12,277 nt of DNA from Bacillota bacterium (GTDB lineage Bacteria; Eremiobacterota; SpSt-956; JAKJGF01), in assembly GCA_029555925.1 (NCBI GenBank), contig JAKPQU010000562.1, positions 1 through 12,277 on the forward strand, written 5' to 3'. The stretch's first letter is position 1; each line of letters opens with the position of its first letter. The translations under genes were made by a program, and so were the position numbers. Below are positions 1-6,837 of this stretch, in pieces. Below the pieces are notes generated by a model, which worked only from the letters and a program-made list of their open reading frames with translations, was not told the origin of the DNA and made no database searches.

Positions 1-222
1 ATAACAGTTACAGCTTATATCATGCTACTTTACATTATAATTCAATAAAATATACCTGTGCTGCCGTGATATTTTTTTCTCCGGAACACCAGGCAGGCAG
101 ACTACTATGTCTAAAGCTAAATAGTATAAAGCTTTATTTTACGCCATTAAAAATGAAAATTCCTATACCTTTGAATTACCTGCAGAATTTTATATCTATT
201 CTTTGCATCCTTATAATATCTG
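1..222. other. Intergenic sequence downstream of acpS
   Basis: A/T-rich sequence beyond the acpS stop codon. I see no coding region with a ribosome binding site on either strand, no clear hairpin terminator and no tandem repeat. A TATAAT-like hexamer occurs around 34-39 on the minus strand but has no matching -35 box at 16-18 bp. Any downstream gene lies outside the window. Confidence 0.4.
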
Positions 223-600
223 TCAATATGTTGCTGAAACCTGCTTTTCCATTACTACAAAAGCTATGGCCATATTCTGCGAGTGAGATATAGTAAGGAA
301 TATTCTGTCTACCCCTGCTTCTCCGGCATATTCCTTTGCATTACCATATAAGATTATTTCAGGTTTTCCATCTTCATTGTTCATGACTTCTATATCCTGA
401 AAGGCAAAACCCTTCCCCAGAGCTTTCATAACAGCTTCTTTCGAGGCAAATCTGGCGGCAAAATGCTGGCTATTTCTGATTTTTGACATGCAATAATCCT
501 TTTCGCGACATGTAAAAACCCTGTCAATAAACCGCGGATTTTCAATGGCTTTTTCAATTCTGTCTATATCGATAATATCTGTTCCAATACCTGTAATCAT
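223..600 (-). CDS. acpS: Holo-[acyl-carrier-protein] synthase (AcpS)
   Basis: Transfers 4'-phosphopantetheine from CoA to the serine of apo-acyl carrier protein, activating it for fatty acid synthesis in the cytoplasm. The 125-residue protein is the usual AcpS length. It opens with the family signature GIGTDIIDIDRI (metal-binding Asp8) and has RFASKEA at residues 50-56 (metal-binding Glu55). It ends with the typical LTISHSQNMAIAFVV strand. The ATG overlaps the stop of an upstream orphan reading frame (ATGA), and no good Shine-Dalgarno precedes it (only AGGCG very close by), so initiation probably depends on translational coupling. No promoter is visible just upstream, so it may be transcribed from the restriction-modification operon. 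Family assignment is secure; the regulation is inferred. Confidence 0.95.
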   Translation of the reverse strand: MITGIGTDIIDIDRIEKAIENPRFIDRVFTCREKDYCMSKIRNSQHFAARFASKEAVMKALGKGFAFQDIEVMNNEDGKPEIILYGNAKEYAGEAGVDRIFLTISHSQNMAIAFVVMEKQVSATY

Positions 601-785
601 ACGCCTGAATTAAATTTTACGAGTTTTTCCCAGTCAATTTTATAATCTGTGCAGAAATCTTTCGTGAATTCCTCTGCAAATTTACTGATAACCTGGTTAT
701 AGAGTTCTACAAATGTTTCTTCTCTTTCTTTTGCTTTATATCCGAGCGGTTCTATTATTTCAATACATAAATTACGAATTAGAGC
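597..785 (-). pseudogene. Truncated C-terminal remnant of an unidentified gene upstream of acpS
   Basis: An open frame of 62 codons runs from just after an in-frame TAA (786-788) to a TGA overlapping the acpS ATG. It contains no ATG, GTG or TTG, so it cannot start conventionally. The translation looks like real protein: LCIEIIEPLGYKAKEREE, then an amphipathic helix-like stretch, ending DWEKLVKFNSGV. The 4-nt overlap with acpS is typical of operon neighbours. Its 5' end coincides with the end of the endonuclease gene (stop at 779-781). I infer a host gene whose 5' part was lost when the restriction-modification genes arrived. I do not recognise the family. It could instead be the tail of another restriction gene, or a former C-terminal extension of the endonuclease cut off by a frameshift. 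Confidence 0.55.
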
Positions 786-1558
786 TTAAATTTAGCAAAA
801 TACTCGTCAATTTCAGTTCTCAATTCAATTCCAACTCTCTCAAAGCAACCTAACAAAGGAGTATATGTATTTTCTCCTCCTAGAAAATCCCAGAATTGTT
901 CAGCAACTTTTAATTCTTGTTCTAAATCAATCATACCTCTCATAGTCCATCGATTGTAAGGCTGAGGATCATATGGATTATAAGGAATTGCAATAAATGT
1001 ATTAACATCAGTATTAGGCTCTAAACCTAATATTATAGCAACCCATTCTAATAAAGTTCTTTTAAATTCTTTAAATCCACCTGCATTAGGCTTAGCTGTT
1101 TTTATATCAATCAGGTACAATTTACCTTCATGGTCTTGTAGAAAAATGTCAACTTTTGTTGCTTTAAGTTTTTGCATTTCACCTTTTTGGCATACATTTC
1201 TTATTCTTTCAATTTCTTCAGGTTTATTGGGGGAACTCTCTGCTGTTGTTAAGGAATTAATTATTTGTTGAATTTCAATTTGTGCTTTCTGGCTTATATA
1301 TTCACCTAATTTAAACTGAGATTGTGCTACTTTAAAACGTTTTTTAGCCAGAGTAAGAGCTACAGGTTCAAAAATACTTGTACCAAAATTAGTACTTAAA
1401 GAATGAATAAAAGAATATAAAGCTAACCTGTCTTTACCTAAAAGCCTTGTATGAAAAGGCATTGATGCAGGTTCAGGGCTATAATTTTGAAATTTATTTC
1501 TTAAACTATTTTTCAATACCTCTTCTATGTCATATATTTGTTCTCCCGTTAAAGCCAC
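779..1558 (-). CDS. Type II restriction endonuclease, TdeIII/MjaII-like
   Basis: Predicted DNA-cleaving partner of the adjacent methyltransferase. The 259-residue protein has a PD-(D/E)XK nuclease core: KATKVDIFLQD (Asp137), then LYLIDIK (Asp151-x-Lys153) followed by TAKPNAGGFKEFKRTLLEW. From memory this arrangement resembles the TdeIII/MjaII family (GGNCC specificity); the site is inferred, not shown. The C-terminus (LLGCFERVGIELRTEIDEYF) looks intact. Translation starts at GTG (1556-1558), 3 nt after the methyltransferase stop. A strong Shine-Dalgarno, AAGGAGG at 1567-1573, lies inside the last methyltransferase codons at 8-nt spacing. The weaker GTG start and the position behind the methyltransferase fit the need to make the protecting enzyme first. 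The gene looks more A/T-rich than its housekeeping neighbours. Confidence 0.75.
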   Translation of the reverse strand: MALTGEQIYDIEEVLKNSLRNKFQNYSPEPASMPFHTRLLGKDRLALYSFIHSLSTNFGTSIFEPVALTLAKKRFKVAQSQFKLGEYISQKAQIEIQQIINSLTTAESSPNKPEEIERIRNVCQKGEMQKLKATKVDIFLQDHEGKLYLIDIKTAKPNAGGFKEFKRTLLEWVAIILGLEPNTDVNTFIAIPYNPYDPQPYNRWTMRGMIDLEQELKVAEQFWDFLGGENTYTPLLGCFERVGIELRTEIDEYFAKFKL

Positions 1559-1561
1559 GTT

Positions 1562-3151
1562 TTAAGCCTCCTTAAAATGAAAAATAATTTCCGAGTAAGC
1601 TCCTTTATCTTTTTCAGTTCTATTTAATACAGGTCGTTTATACCGATTAATAATTTTCATACCTGAATGGTCAGCTATCTGTTGATATAAATTATATTTA
1701 TCGTTTGCAACAAGAAATACATCGTAATTGTCAACAAAAAATCTTTTACAATTCTTTAAGACATCTGATATACCCTGGACATAAGAATTCTTTGCTTCTC
1801 GACCATGTCCTTTAACAAGTGATCCTATCTCCAATTCATCCTGTCTCTTAAACCCAAACAAATCATAGGAATAGGCATGTTGTTCATGATAGTCAATTAA
1901 ACCAAGGTAAGGTGGACTCGAAAAAATACCTTTAATTTTTTGCTTTTTTACTATATCTGAAAGAAAAAGAAAATTATTTTCTAATGTTTCAAAAAGGTTA
2001 ATAGTTCTTGAATCTCCTGTAAAACAGGCCTGATAAGTATCAGTTCTAAGACCATCAAAAACCTTCAATCTTTTTAGTGTATCTTTGCTGTAACGTTGCC
2101 ACCAGCTAAATATAGAAAACAATGGCTTGCATAATTTACCATGTTTAGCACAGTAATACGTTTTTCGGATTGGTTCTTTTAAAGTAGCTAAATCCGCATG
2201 GGTAGTAGCTCTACAGGAACGTATTGTTCTACTTAAAATAATACTTATTGCTCTTTTGGTAAATGGATTCTTAATTTCCTTGATTAGATTAAATACAAAA
2301 TCAATTTCTGACCTTATATGTTTTAAATACCATTTATCTAGAAAATTAAAAGATTTCTCCTGTTCTATTTGAATATTGTATTGTTTTACTAATCCCGAAA
2401 ATACAGGTAGAAATAATTTTTCTTTTTCAACCCCATATTCATCTTCATTGATTTCATTATTCTTTACCTTATATTTAAACTCTGGAGATGGAAAATATTT
2501 ATTATTAAAATTTAACAATTCTTCTGTTAAATTATCTTCAAATTTAATTGTATTGGAATTTGAGATAAATTCTTTCAGTGCTTTTGTTATTTTTTCTATC
2601 TCAACCTGCAAATCTACAAAATCATATTTAGAAATTTTCACATTACTTATTAACGTATTAAAAGCAGAGATATCTACTCCTATAGCATGTATTCCAAGTT
2701 CATTTGCTTGAACTAATGTAGTACCACTTCCACAAAAGGGATCTAATATTACATCACCCGGTCTAAAATAAACTTCTTTTTTAAAATCATCTGTATGGTT
2801 ATCTAAAAAATATTCAACAAGTTGAGGTATAAATTTACCCTTATAAGGATGTAATCTATGGACATGTTTTGTAGTATCAGTTTCTTTAAGATGATCAAAA
2901 GATAGTGCCCAGTTTAAATCTTCACCTAACTTATCTTTCCAGTTGATTTCTCTTCTTCCTATATATGATTCTTTATAATATTTAATTAAATCATTTTTAT
3001 CGAGTAAGGTATTACCATTACTGCCAATCTTTTTAATCCTTCCATATTGAATAAGATAAGATATATTTGACGTAGTAACATTTTTATTTAAATAGGTGCT
3101 TGCCCATTCACTAGCCTGTTTTATAGTTAATAAATTTGATGTCATTTCCAT
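1562..3151 (-). CDS. DNA methyltransferase (probably cytosine-N4) with N-terminal HTH-like domain
   Basis: Modification enzyme that would protect host DNA from the adjacent endonuclease. Residues 1-60 resemble a MerR/excisionase-type DNA-binding segment (LLTIKQASEWAS, then SYLIQYGRIKKIGSNGN and LLDKNDLIKYY). A motif X-like HPYKGKFIPQLVEYF is at about 101-115. The AdoMet-binding motif I, DPFCGSGTT, is at 137-145, followed by GIHAIGVDIS. The catalytic motif IV, SSPPY, is at 411-415, about 270 residues later, and the intervening part presumably holds target recognition. SPPY is typical of N4-cytosine enzymes. A small CAKHGKLC cluster sits at 334-341. The ATG at 3149-3151 follows AAAGGGG (3161-3167) at 9-nt spacing. 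Base modification type and target are inferred. The DNA-binding head could autoregulate the operon in place of a separate controller protein, which is absent here. Confidence 0.85.
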   Translation of the reverse strand: MEMTSNLLTIKQASEWASTYLNKNVTTSNISYLIQYGRIKKIGSNGNTLLDKNDLIKYYKESYIGRREINWKDKLGEDLNWALSFDHLKETDTTKHVHRLHPYKGKFIPQLVEYFLDNHTDDFKKEVYFRPGDVILDPFCGSGTTLVQANELGIHAIGVDISAFNTLISNVKISKYDFVDLQVEIEKITKALKEFISNSNTIKFEDNLTEELLNFNNKYFPSPEFKYKVKNNEINEDEYGVEKEKLFLPVFSGLVKQYNIQIEQEKSFNFLDKWYLKHIRSEIDFVFNLIKEIKNPFTKRAISIILSRTIRSCRATTHADLATLKEPIRKTYYCAKHGKLCKPLFSIFSWWQRYSKDTLKRLKVFDGLRTDTYQACFTGDSRTINLFETLENNFLFLSDIVKKQKIKGIFSSPPYLGLIDYHEQHAYSYDLFGFKRQDELEIGSLVKGHGREAKNSYVQGISDVLKNCKRFFVDNYDVFLVANDKYNLYQQIADHSGMKIINRYKRPVLNRTEKDKGAYSEIIFHFKEA

Positions 3152-3303
3152 AATAAAAATCCCCTTTGTTTCGTTTTATATTAACCTTATCTTAATTTTA
3201 AATAATATAACAATCAGGTAACACAACGATAAAATCTATATCTATAATGTTTACTTAATTATGCGTGATTGTTAATTAAAGAATCCATACAGAAGGGTTA
3301 ACC
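3152..3303 (-). promoter_or_regulatory. Leader and putative promoter region of the restriction-modification operon
   Basis: Very A/T-rich intergenic DNA upstream of the methyltransferase. A possible weak promoter reads TTATCG (3227-3232), 17 bp, TATATT (3204-3209) on the minus strand. Further upstream an inverted repeat, TTAATTA at 3255-3261 and TAATTAA at 3273-3279 with 11 bp between, could bind a dimeric regulator such as the methyltransferase's own N-terminal domain. Both assignments are tentative because A/T-rich DNA produces such matches by chance. Confidence 0.3.
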
Positions 3304-3369
3304 AATCCTGTTAATCTTGCATCCTGAAAATCCCGGTTCAGACATCCCAATAATCCCCCCCCAAATCCC
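3304..3369. repeat. Degenerate period-8 tandem repeat (ATCC core) with an 8-base C run
   Basis: Between the purA stop and the restriction-modification operon, successive 8-bp blocks share an ATCC/ATCT core: AATCCTGT, TAATCTTG, CATCCTGA, AAATCCCG, GTTCAGAC, ATCCCAAT, AATCCCCC. A run of eight C lies at 3355-3362. The blocks are degenerate but stay in register. There is no coding potential or terminator-like hairpin. It resembles the period-7 arrays elsewhere in the window in size and intergenic position but has a different core. Confidence 0.6.
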
Positions 3370-3373
3370 CGTC

Positions 3374-4657
3374 TTACCAGACTTCTCTTTTCACAATCGT
3401 CTGTTCTCTCTGATGTCCCACTGAAACAAGAAAAACCTCGACTCCTGCCTGTTCTGAGATATAATTCAGGTAATTCTGTGCTTCCTGGGGTAAATCATCA
3501 TAATGTTTGACTTTAATCGTATCCTGCTGCCATCCGGGAAATTCCCTGTAAACAGGTTTACATTTCTCTAAAATCTTTATATCCTGTGGAAAATCTTTAT
3601 AGATCTGTCCTTCATATTCATAGCCGACACACAACTTTATGGTTTCAAAACCGTCAAGAACATCCAGTTTTGTGACACCCAGTCCTGTAAGGCCGTTTAT
3701 AATAGTGGAATAACGGATCATAGGCAGATCGAGCCAGCCGCATCGTCTGGGCCTGCCGGTAGTGGAACCGTATTCTCCTCCTGCCGCTCTCAGTTCTTCT
3801 CCCATATCATCGAGTAATTCCGTAGGGAACGGCCCTTCCCCGACTCTTGTAATATAAGCTTTTGTCACGCCTATTATATGTTTTATTCTCGTAGGGCCTA
3901 TACCGGAACCTATACAGGCACTGCCTGCGGTAAAATTATAATTTCCCACATAGGGATAGGTGCCGAAATCCAGATCCATAAATGTGCCCTGGATTCCTTC
4001 AAAAAGGATCTTCTTACCCTGAGAACTCAGACTGTTAAGTAAAAAGGGAGTATTTGTTACATATGGAGCAATAATATTTCTGTAATTAATATAATCATTA
4101 TATATGACATCAAAGCCTTTTGATGAGAGGTTATAAAATTCATTGAAAAATTTATTTTTTTCTTCTATTAATTTCCTGAGTTTATCTTTAAATAAAACTT
4201 CATCCATAAGGTCCATAACCCTTATACCTTTGCGGGCAACCTTATCTAAATAGGCTGAAGCCACACCTTTTCTGGTTCTTCCTTTTTTAGCCGTATCATT
4301 TTCTTCTGCTTCAAGCCTGTCAAGTAATTTATGATAGGGCATTACAATATGAGCCATAGAACTTATTTTTAAATTTTCAAGAGAAACACCGTTCTTTTTC
4401 AGATAATCCATTTCTTCTGTCAGCATGGCAAGATCTATTACCATACCATTTCCCAGAACAGAGAGTTTCTCCTGATAAAAGATTCCGACAGGAATAAAAT
4501 GAAGTTTATATTTTACACCGTTATAAAATACGGTATGGCCGGGGATGTCGGCACTGCCAAAACGAACCACTACATCGGCTTTTTCTGCAAGAAGATGAAT
4601 AATTTTACCTTTTCCTTCATCACCCCACTGGGTACCGATAACTACAGTACAGGACAT
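3374..4657 (-). CDS. purA: Adenylosuccinate synthetase (PurA), divergent substrate loops
   Basis: Joins IMP and aspartate using GTP to make adenylosuccinate, the first committed step to AMP. The 427-residue length matches E. coli PurA (432). Conserved parts are GTQWGDEGKGK (Asp13, Lys16), GHT with His41, DKVARKGIR, FEGIQGT, TRVGEGPFPTEL, YGSTTGRPRRCGWLD and TKLDVLDG. Two loops are atypical: the near-invariant QGGxNAGHT reads GSADIPGHT, so the IMP-contacting Asn38 (E. coli numbering) is Ile, and GTTGRGIGPAY reads GRTRKGVASAY. The reading frame is unbroken. I chose the ATG at 4655-4657 because AAAGGTGG (4666-4673) lies 8 nt upstream and MSCTVVIGTQ aligns with the family. A longer frame to 4771 only translates the repeat array. 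It may be the sole PurA with drifted loops, or a paralogue with changed activity. Confidence 0.9.
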   Translation of the reverse strand: MSCTVVIGTQWGDEGKGKIIHLLAEKADVVVRFGSADIPGHTVFYNGVKYKLHFIPVGIFYQEKLSVLGNGMVIDLAMLTEEMDYLKKNGVSLENLKISSMAHIVMPYHKLLDRLEAEENDTAKKGRTRKGVASAYLDKVARKGIRVMDLMDEVLFKDKLRKLIEEKNKFFNEFYNLSSKGFDVIYNDYINYRNIIAPYVTNTPFLLNSLSSQGKKILFEGIQGTFMDLDFGTYPYVGNYNFTAGSACIGSGIGPTRIKHIIGVTKAYITRVGEGPFPTELLDDMGEELRAAGGEYGSTTGRPRRCGWLDLPMIRYSTIINGLTGLGVTKLDVLDGFETIKLCVGYEYEGQIYKDFPQDIKILEKCKPVYREFPGWQQDTIKVKHYDDLPQEAQNYLNYISEQAGVEVFLVSVGHQREQTIVKREVW

Positions 4658-4680
4658 AAAATACACCACCTTTCTATGGC

Positions 4681-4823
4681 GTGTGACGCGTGACAGGTGA
4701 TTCGTGATGCGTAATGCGTGATGTGTTATAATCGTGACGCGTAACGCGTAAGGCATCCCTTCACTTTTCACTTTTCACGACTCACGGCTCACGGCTCACG
4801 GCTCACGACTCACGACTCACGAC
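4681..4823. repeat. Heptamer array GTGANNN / TCACNNN, facing arms, upstream of purA
   Basis: Plus-strand positions 4681-4723 and 4734-4753 carry period-7 units of GTGA or GTAA plus three bases (GTGACGC, GTGATTC, GTGATGC, GTAATGC). Positions 4761-4823 carry nine perfectly in-register units: TCACTTT twice, TCACGAC, TCACGGC three times, TCACGAC three times. The GTGA and TCAC arms face each other and can pair into a long imperfect hairpin on either strand. The array occupies the gap between the FAD oxidoreductase and purA, leaving only about 20 nt containing the purA ribosome binding site. Further loose TCAC units continue to about 4867, into the end of the FAD gene. Confidence 0.85.
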
Positions 4824-4856
4824 AGACTAAACGAAAAGCCTGACTCCCGTCACAGT

Positions 4857-6200
4857 TCACGAACTCACATTTTCCTTCTTCAATATACCTCTTGCCACAA
4901 CTATACCTGATACAGAAGCCTGCATCAGACCTCTTGTAACTCCTGCACCATCACCGGCAGCAAATAAATTTTCTATACGTGTTTCAAGGGATGGCGTTAA
5001 ATTAAGACTGGAAGAATAAAATTTAACTTCTACCCCGTAAAGAAGGGTATGATGGGAATAAATACCGGGAGCAAGTTTATCCAGTGCCTGAAGCATTTCA
5101 AGTATGGCAGTAAGATACCTGTATGGAAGAACGAGACTTAAATCTCCCGGTGTCGCACTTTTCAGAGTGGGAACAACAAGACATTTATCCAGTCTTGATT
5201 TATTTGTACGGCGCCCTGAAATCATATCTCCAAGGCGCTGTACCATAACACCTTCACCGAGAAGATTGGCAAGCCTTGCTATATATTTACCATAACTGAT
5301 AGGTTCTCTAAAAGGTTCTGTAAAATTTTTACTTACAAGTAAAGCAAAGTTAGTATTTTCTGTCTTTTTTTCCGAATAACTGTGCCCGTTTACCGTTATG
5401 ACACCTTCGTAATTCTCTGTTACTACTTCACCGTCAGGACACATACAGAAGGTTCTGACTCTGTCATCAAACAATCTGGAATAGAAAATAAGTTTGGATT
5501 CATAAACATCTTTTGTAATAGGTTCTGCTATGGCAGAAGGTACTTCTACCCTTACACCAAGGTCTACAGGATTTATTTTCTGGCCCAGTTCAAGCCTTCT
5601 GGCTTCCTGACTCAACCAGTCCGAACCTTCACGGCCGGGACATGCCACCACATAGGTTGCAAATATCTTTTCTCCTGATTTCGTAATAATACCTGATGCT
5701 TTTCCATTTTCGACAAGTATCTGTTCTACAGAGGTTTCTGTAATTACATCCACTTTATCATCCAGGAATTTTCTCATTTCCTTTAATATAAAGAAACATC
5801 TGTCAGTCCCGAGATGACGAACCTTCATAGGGATAAATTTTAAATTGGCCAGGACTGCTTTACGGTGCATGGCTCTTGATTTCTCGTCATCTACGCCATA
5901 AACTGTGTCAGCTGCACCGAACTGAAGATATATATTGTCCGTATATTGAAGCAGACTATCTGCTTCTGCCGATGGCAAATTTGAGAGAAGCTGACCTCCT
6001 ACTTCTGTAGAAAGGGTAAGTTTCCCGTCACTGTAGGCACCTGCTCCTCCCCATCCGCTCAGTCGTTTGTTTCTTGAGTCTATATCAAAACCTTTTTCAA
6101 TAAGAGCAATATGGAGTTTACTTCTTTTGGCAAGTTCAAGGGCAGCAAATATGCCTGCAGGCCCTGCACCTATAATTAAAACATCATATTTATTCTTCAT
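4857..6200 (-). CDS. FAD-dependent oxidoreductase (COG2509-type dehydrogenase)
   Basis: A 447-residue flavoprotein of the group annotated as uncharacterised FAD-dependent dehydrogenases; physiological substrate unknown. It begins with a Rossmann dinucleotide-binding motif, VLIIGAGPAGIFAALEL (Gly11, Gly13, Gly16), with Glu35 ending the second strand. Family features follow: SGWGGAGAYSDGKLTLS at 48-64, PVDLGVRVEVP, VNGHSY, GRRTNKSRL, and the C-terminal FAD-contacting FAAGDGAGVTRGLMQASVSG (413-432). No signal peptide or membrane segment is apparent, so it is probably cytoplasmic. The start is uncertain by a few codons: GGGAG lies 13 nt upstream, a long spacing. Heptamer repeats lie on both sides of the gene, so it may be its own transcription unit. 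The family call is secure, the reaction is not. Confidence 0.85.
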   Translation of the reverse strand: MKNKYDVLIIGAGPAGIFAALELAKRSKLHIALIEKGFDIDSRNKRLSGWGGAGAYSDGKLTLSTEVGGQLLSNLPSAEADSLLQYTDNIYLQFGAADTVYGVDDEKSRAMHRKAVLANLKFIPMKVRHLGTDRCFFILKEMRKFLDDKVDVITETSVEQILVENGKASGIITKSGEKIFATYVVACPGREGSDWLSQEARRLELGQKINPVDLGVRVEVPSAIAEPITKDVYESKLIFYSRLFDDRVRTFCMCPDGEVVTENYEGVITVNGHSYSEKKTENTNFALLVSKNFTEPFREPISYGKYIARLANLLGEGVMVQRLGDMISGRRTNKSRLDKCLVVPTLKSATPGDLSLVLPYRYLTAILEMLQALDKLAPGIYSHHTLLYGVEVKFYSSSLNLTPSLETRIENLFAAGDGAGVTRGLMQASVSGIVVARGILKKENVSS

Positions 6201-6329
6201 TTTAATATAAAAGCTCCCATTCTTTTCTATATAAGCAGACTTACAGAGAAACGAACAGCGAGCCCTTTCTTTAATTTTATATAATTTCTAAAACAACACA
6301 AATCAGGAAATATCATCGTCCACCTCGCG

Positions 6330-6357
6330 TTACGCGTCACGCGTCACGCGTCACGAA
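6330..6357. repeat. Heptamer array, single TCACGCG arm
   Basis: Four in-register 7-bp units on the plus strand, TTACGCG, TCACGCG, TCACGCG, TCACGAA, ending 1 nt before the stop codon of the cysteine-rich ORF. The unit is the complement of the GTGACGC units upstream of purA. No facing GTGA arm is evident in the adjacent 130 bp, so this is a half-site. Confidence 0.8.
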
Positions 6358-6358
6358 T

Positions 6359-6784
6359 CTATCCACCAAGAGCCTGCATGTCCTCCTGAGGAGGAGCATA
6401 TTCACAGGTCTTACACTCTTCAAAACTATTCATAGGACGTGAAATGAACGGGTGAGTACAATTAATAAACACAGTAGGCTGACCTTCCATATTAAACCCG
6501 AAATCAGCATAAGAACAGAAGTATTCAGGTATAACACCGGAACAGAATTGATAAACTTCCTTGTAATTATCAGGATGACCATGTTCAAAAAAATGTTTTT
6601 CACATTGAAATATACCAAGTTTGGATTTTCTAAATTTACAGGGTCTGAAAGCGTTCATAATAAATGGTTTCAGAAAAACAGAAACCTCTTTTTCCCTCCT
6701 TAAGTTAAAATTAGGTTTTGGTTTTTGGGGTTCAGGTTCCGGATTTTTAAGCATCCTGACCCGGCACCCGGCCCTCATAACCAT
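6359..6784 (-). CDS. Small cysteine-rich protein of unknown function
   Basis: I do not recognise the family. The frame encodes up to 141 residues. The core from about residue 43 (MNAFRPCKF) has seven cysteines (49, 61, 81, 90, 109, 124, 127) and several histidines (64, 68, 70, 111), ending in a CxxC (ECKTCEY). This suggests a zinc or iron-sulfur site rather than secretion, since no signal peptide is seen. The first 26 residues (proline/lysine-rich PEPEPQKPKP) come from DNA resembling repeat sequence (CCCGGCA, CCCGGCC near 6760-6775), so the true start may be Met11 or Met43. No convincing Shine-Dalgarno precedes any candidate; an AGGAGGG at 6694-6700 has no start codon at a workable distance. 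It follows the zinc-ribbon gene by 53 nt and may be cotranscribed with it. Confidence 0.55.
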   Translation of the reverse strand: MVMRAGCRVRMLKNPEPEPQKPKPNFNLRREKEVSVFLKPFIMNAFRPCKFRKSKLGIFQCEKHFFEHGHPDNYKEVYQFCSGVIPEYFCSYADFGFNMEGQPTVFINCTHPFISRPMNSFEECKTCEYAPPQEDMQALGG

Positions 6785-6837
6785 TAAATAACTATAAAAC
6801 TAAACGCTATAAAAATGAATTTTTCTATGCATTATAT

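Noticed and set aside
66..293. 75-residue plus-strand ORF
   Set aside because: No family similarity or ribosome binding site, and it overlaps the 3' end of acpS on the opposite strand.
597..800. Programmed -1 frameshift joining the endonuclease to the downstream 62-codon frame
   Set aside because: An in-frame stop at 786-788 leaves almost no window, and no slippery heptamer lies in the correct phase. The endonuclease C-terminus already looks complete.
2376..2711. 111-residue plus-strand ORF inside the methyltransferase
   Set aside because: Antisense shadow of the methyltransferase target-recognition region; low-complexity Ser/Phe/Leu composition.
4658..4771. 38-residue N-terminal extension of PurA
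   Set aside because: It translates the GTGANNN repeat array. The downstream ATG has a good ribosome binding site and aligns with the family start.
4681..4823. Heptamer arrays as a CRISPR array
   Set aside because: Units are 7 bp with no unique spacers between repeats, and no cas genes are present.
6201..6330. Promoter for the FAD oxidoreductase
   Set aside because: A TAAAAT with a TTGTGT-like hexamer at 16 bp exists, but the -35 match is only half of consensus in A/T-rich DNA.
6430..6618. 62-residue minus-strand ORF within the cysteine-rich gene
   Set aside because: Alternative frame of the same DNA; hydrophobic but without a ribosome binding site. The longer frame has the Cys/His pattern of a real protein.
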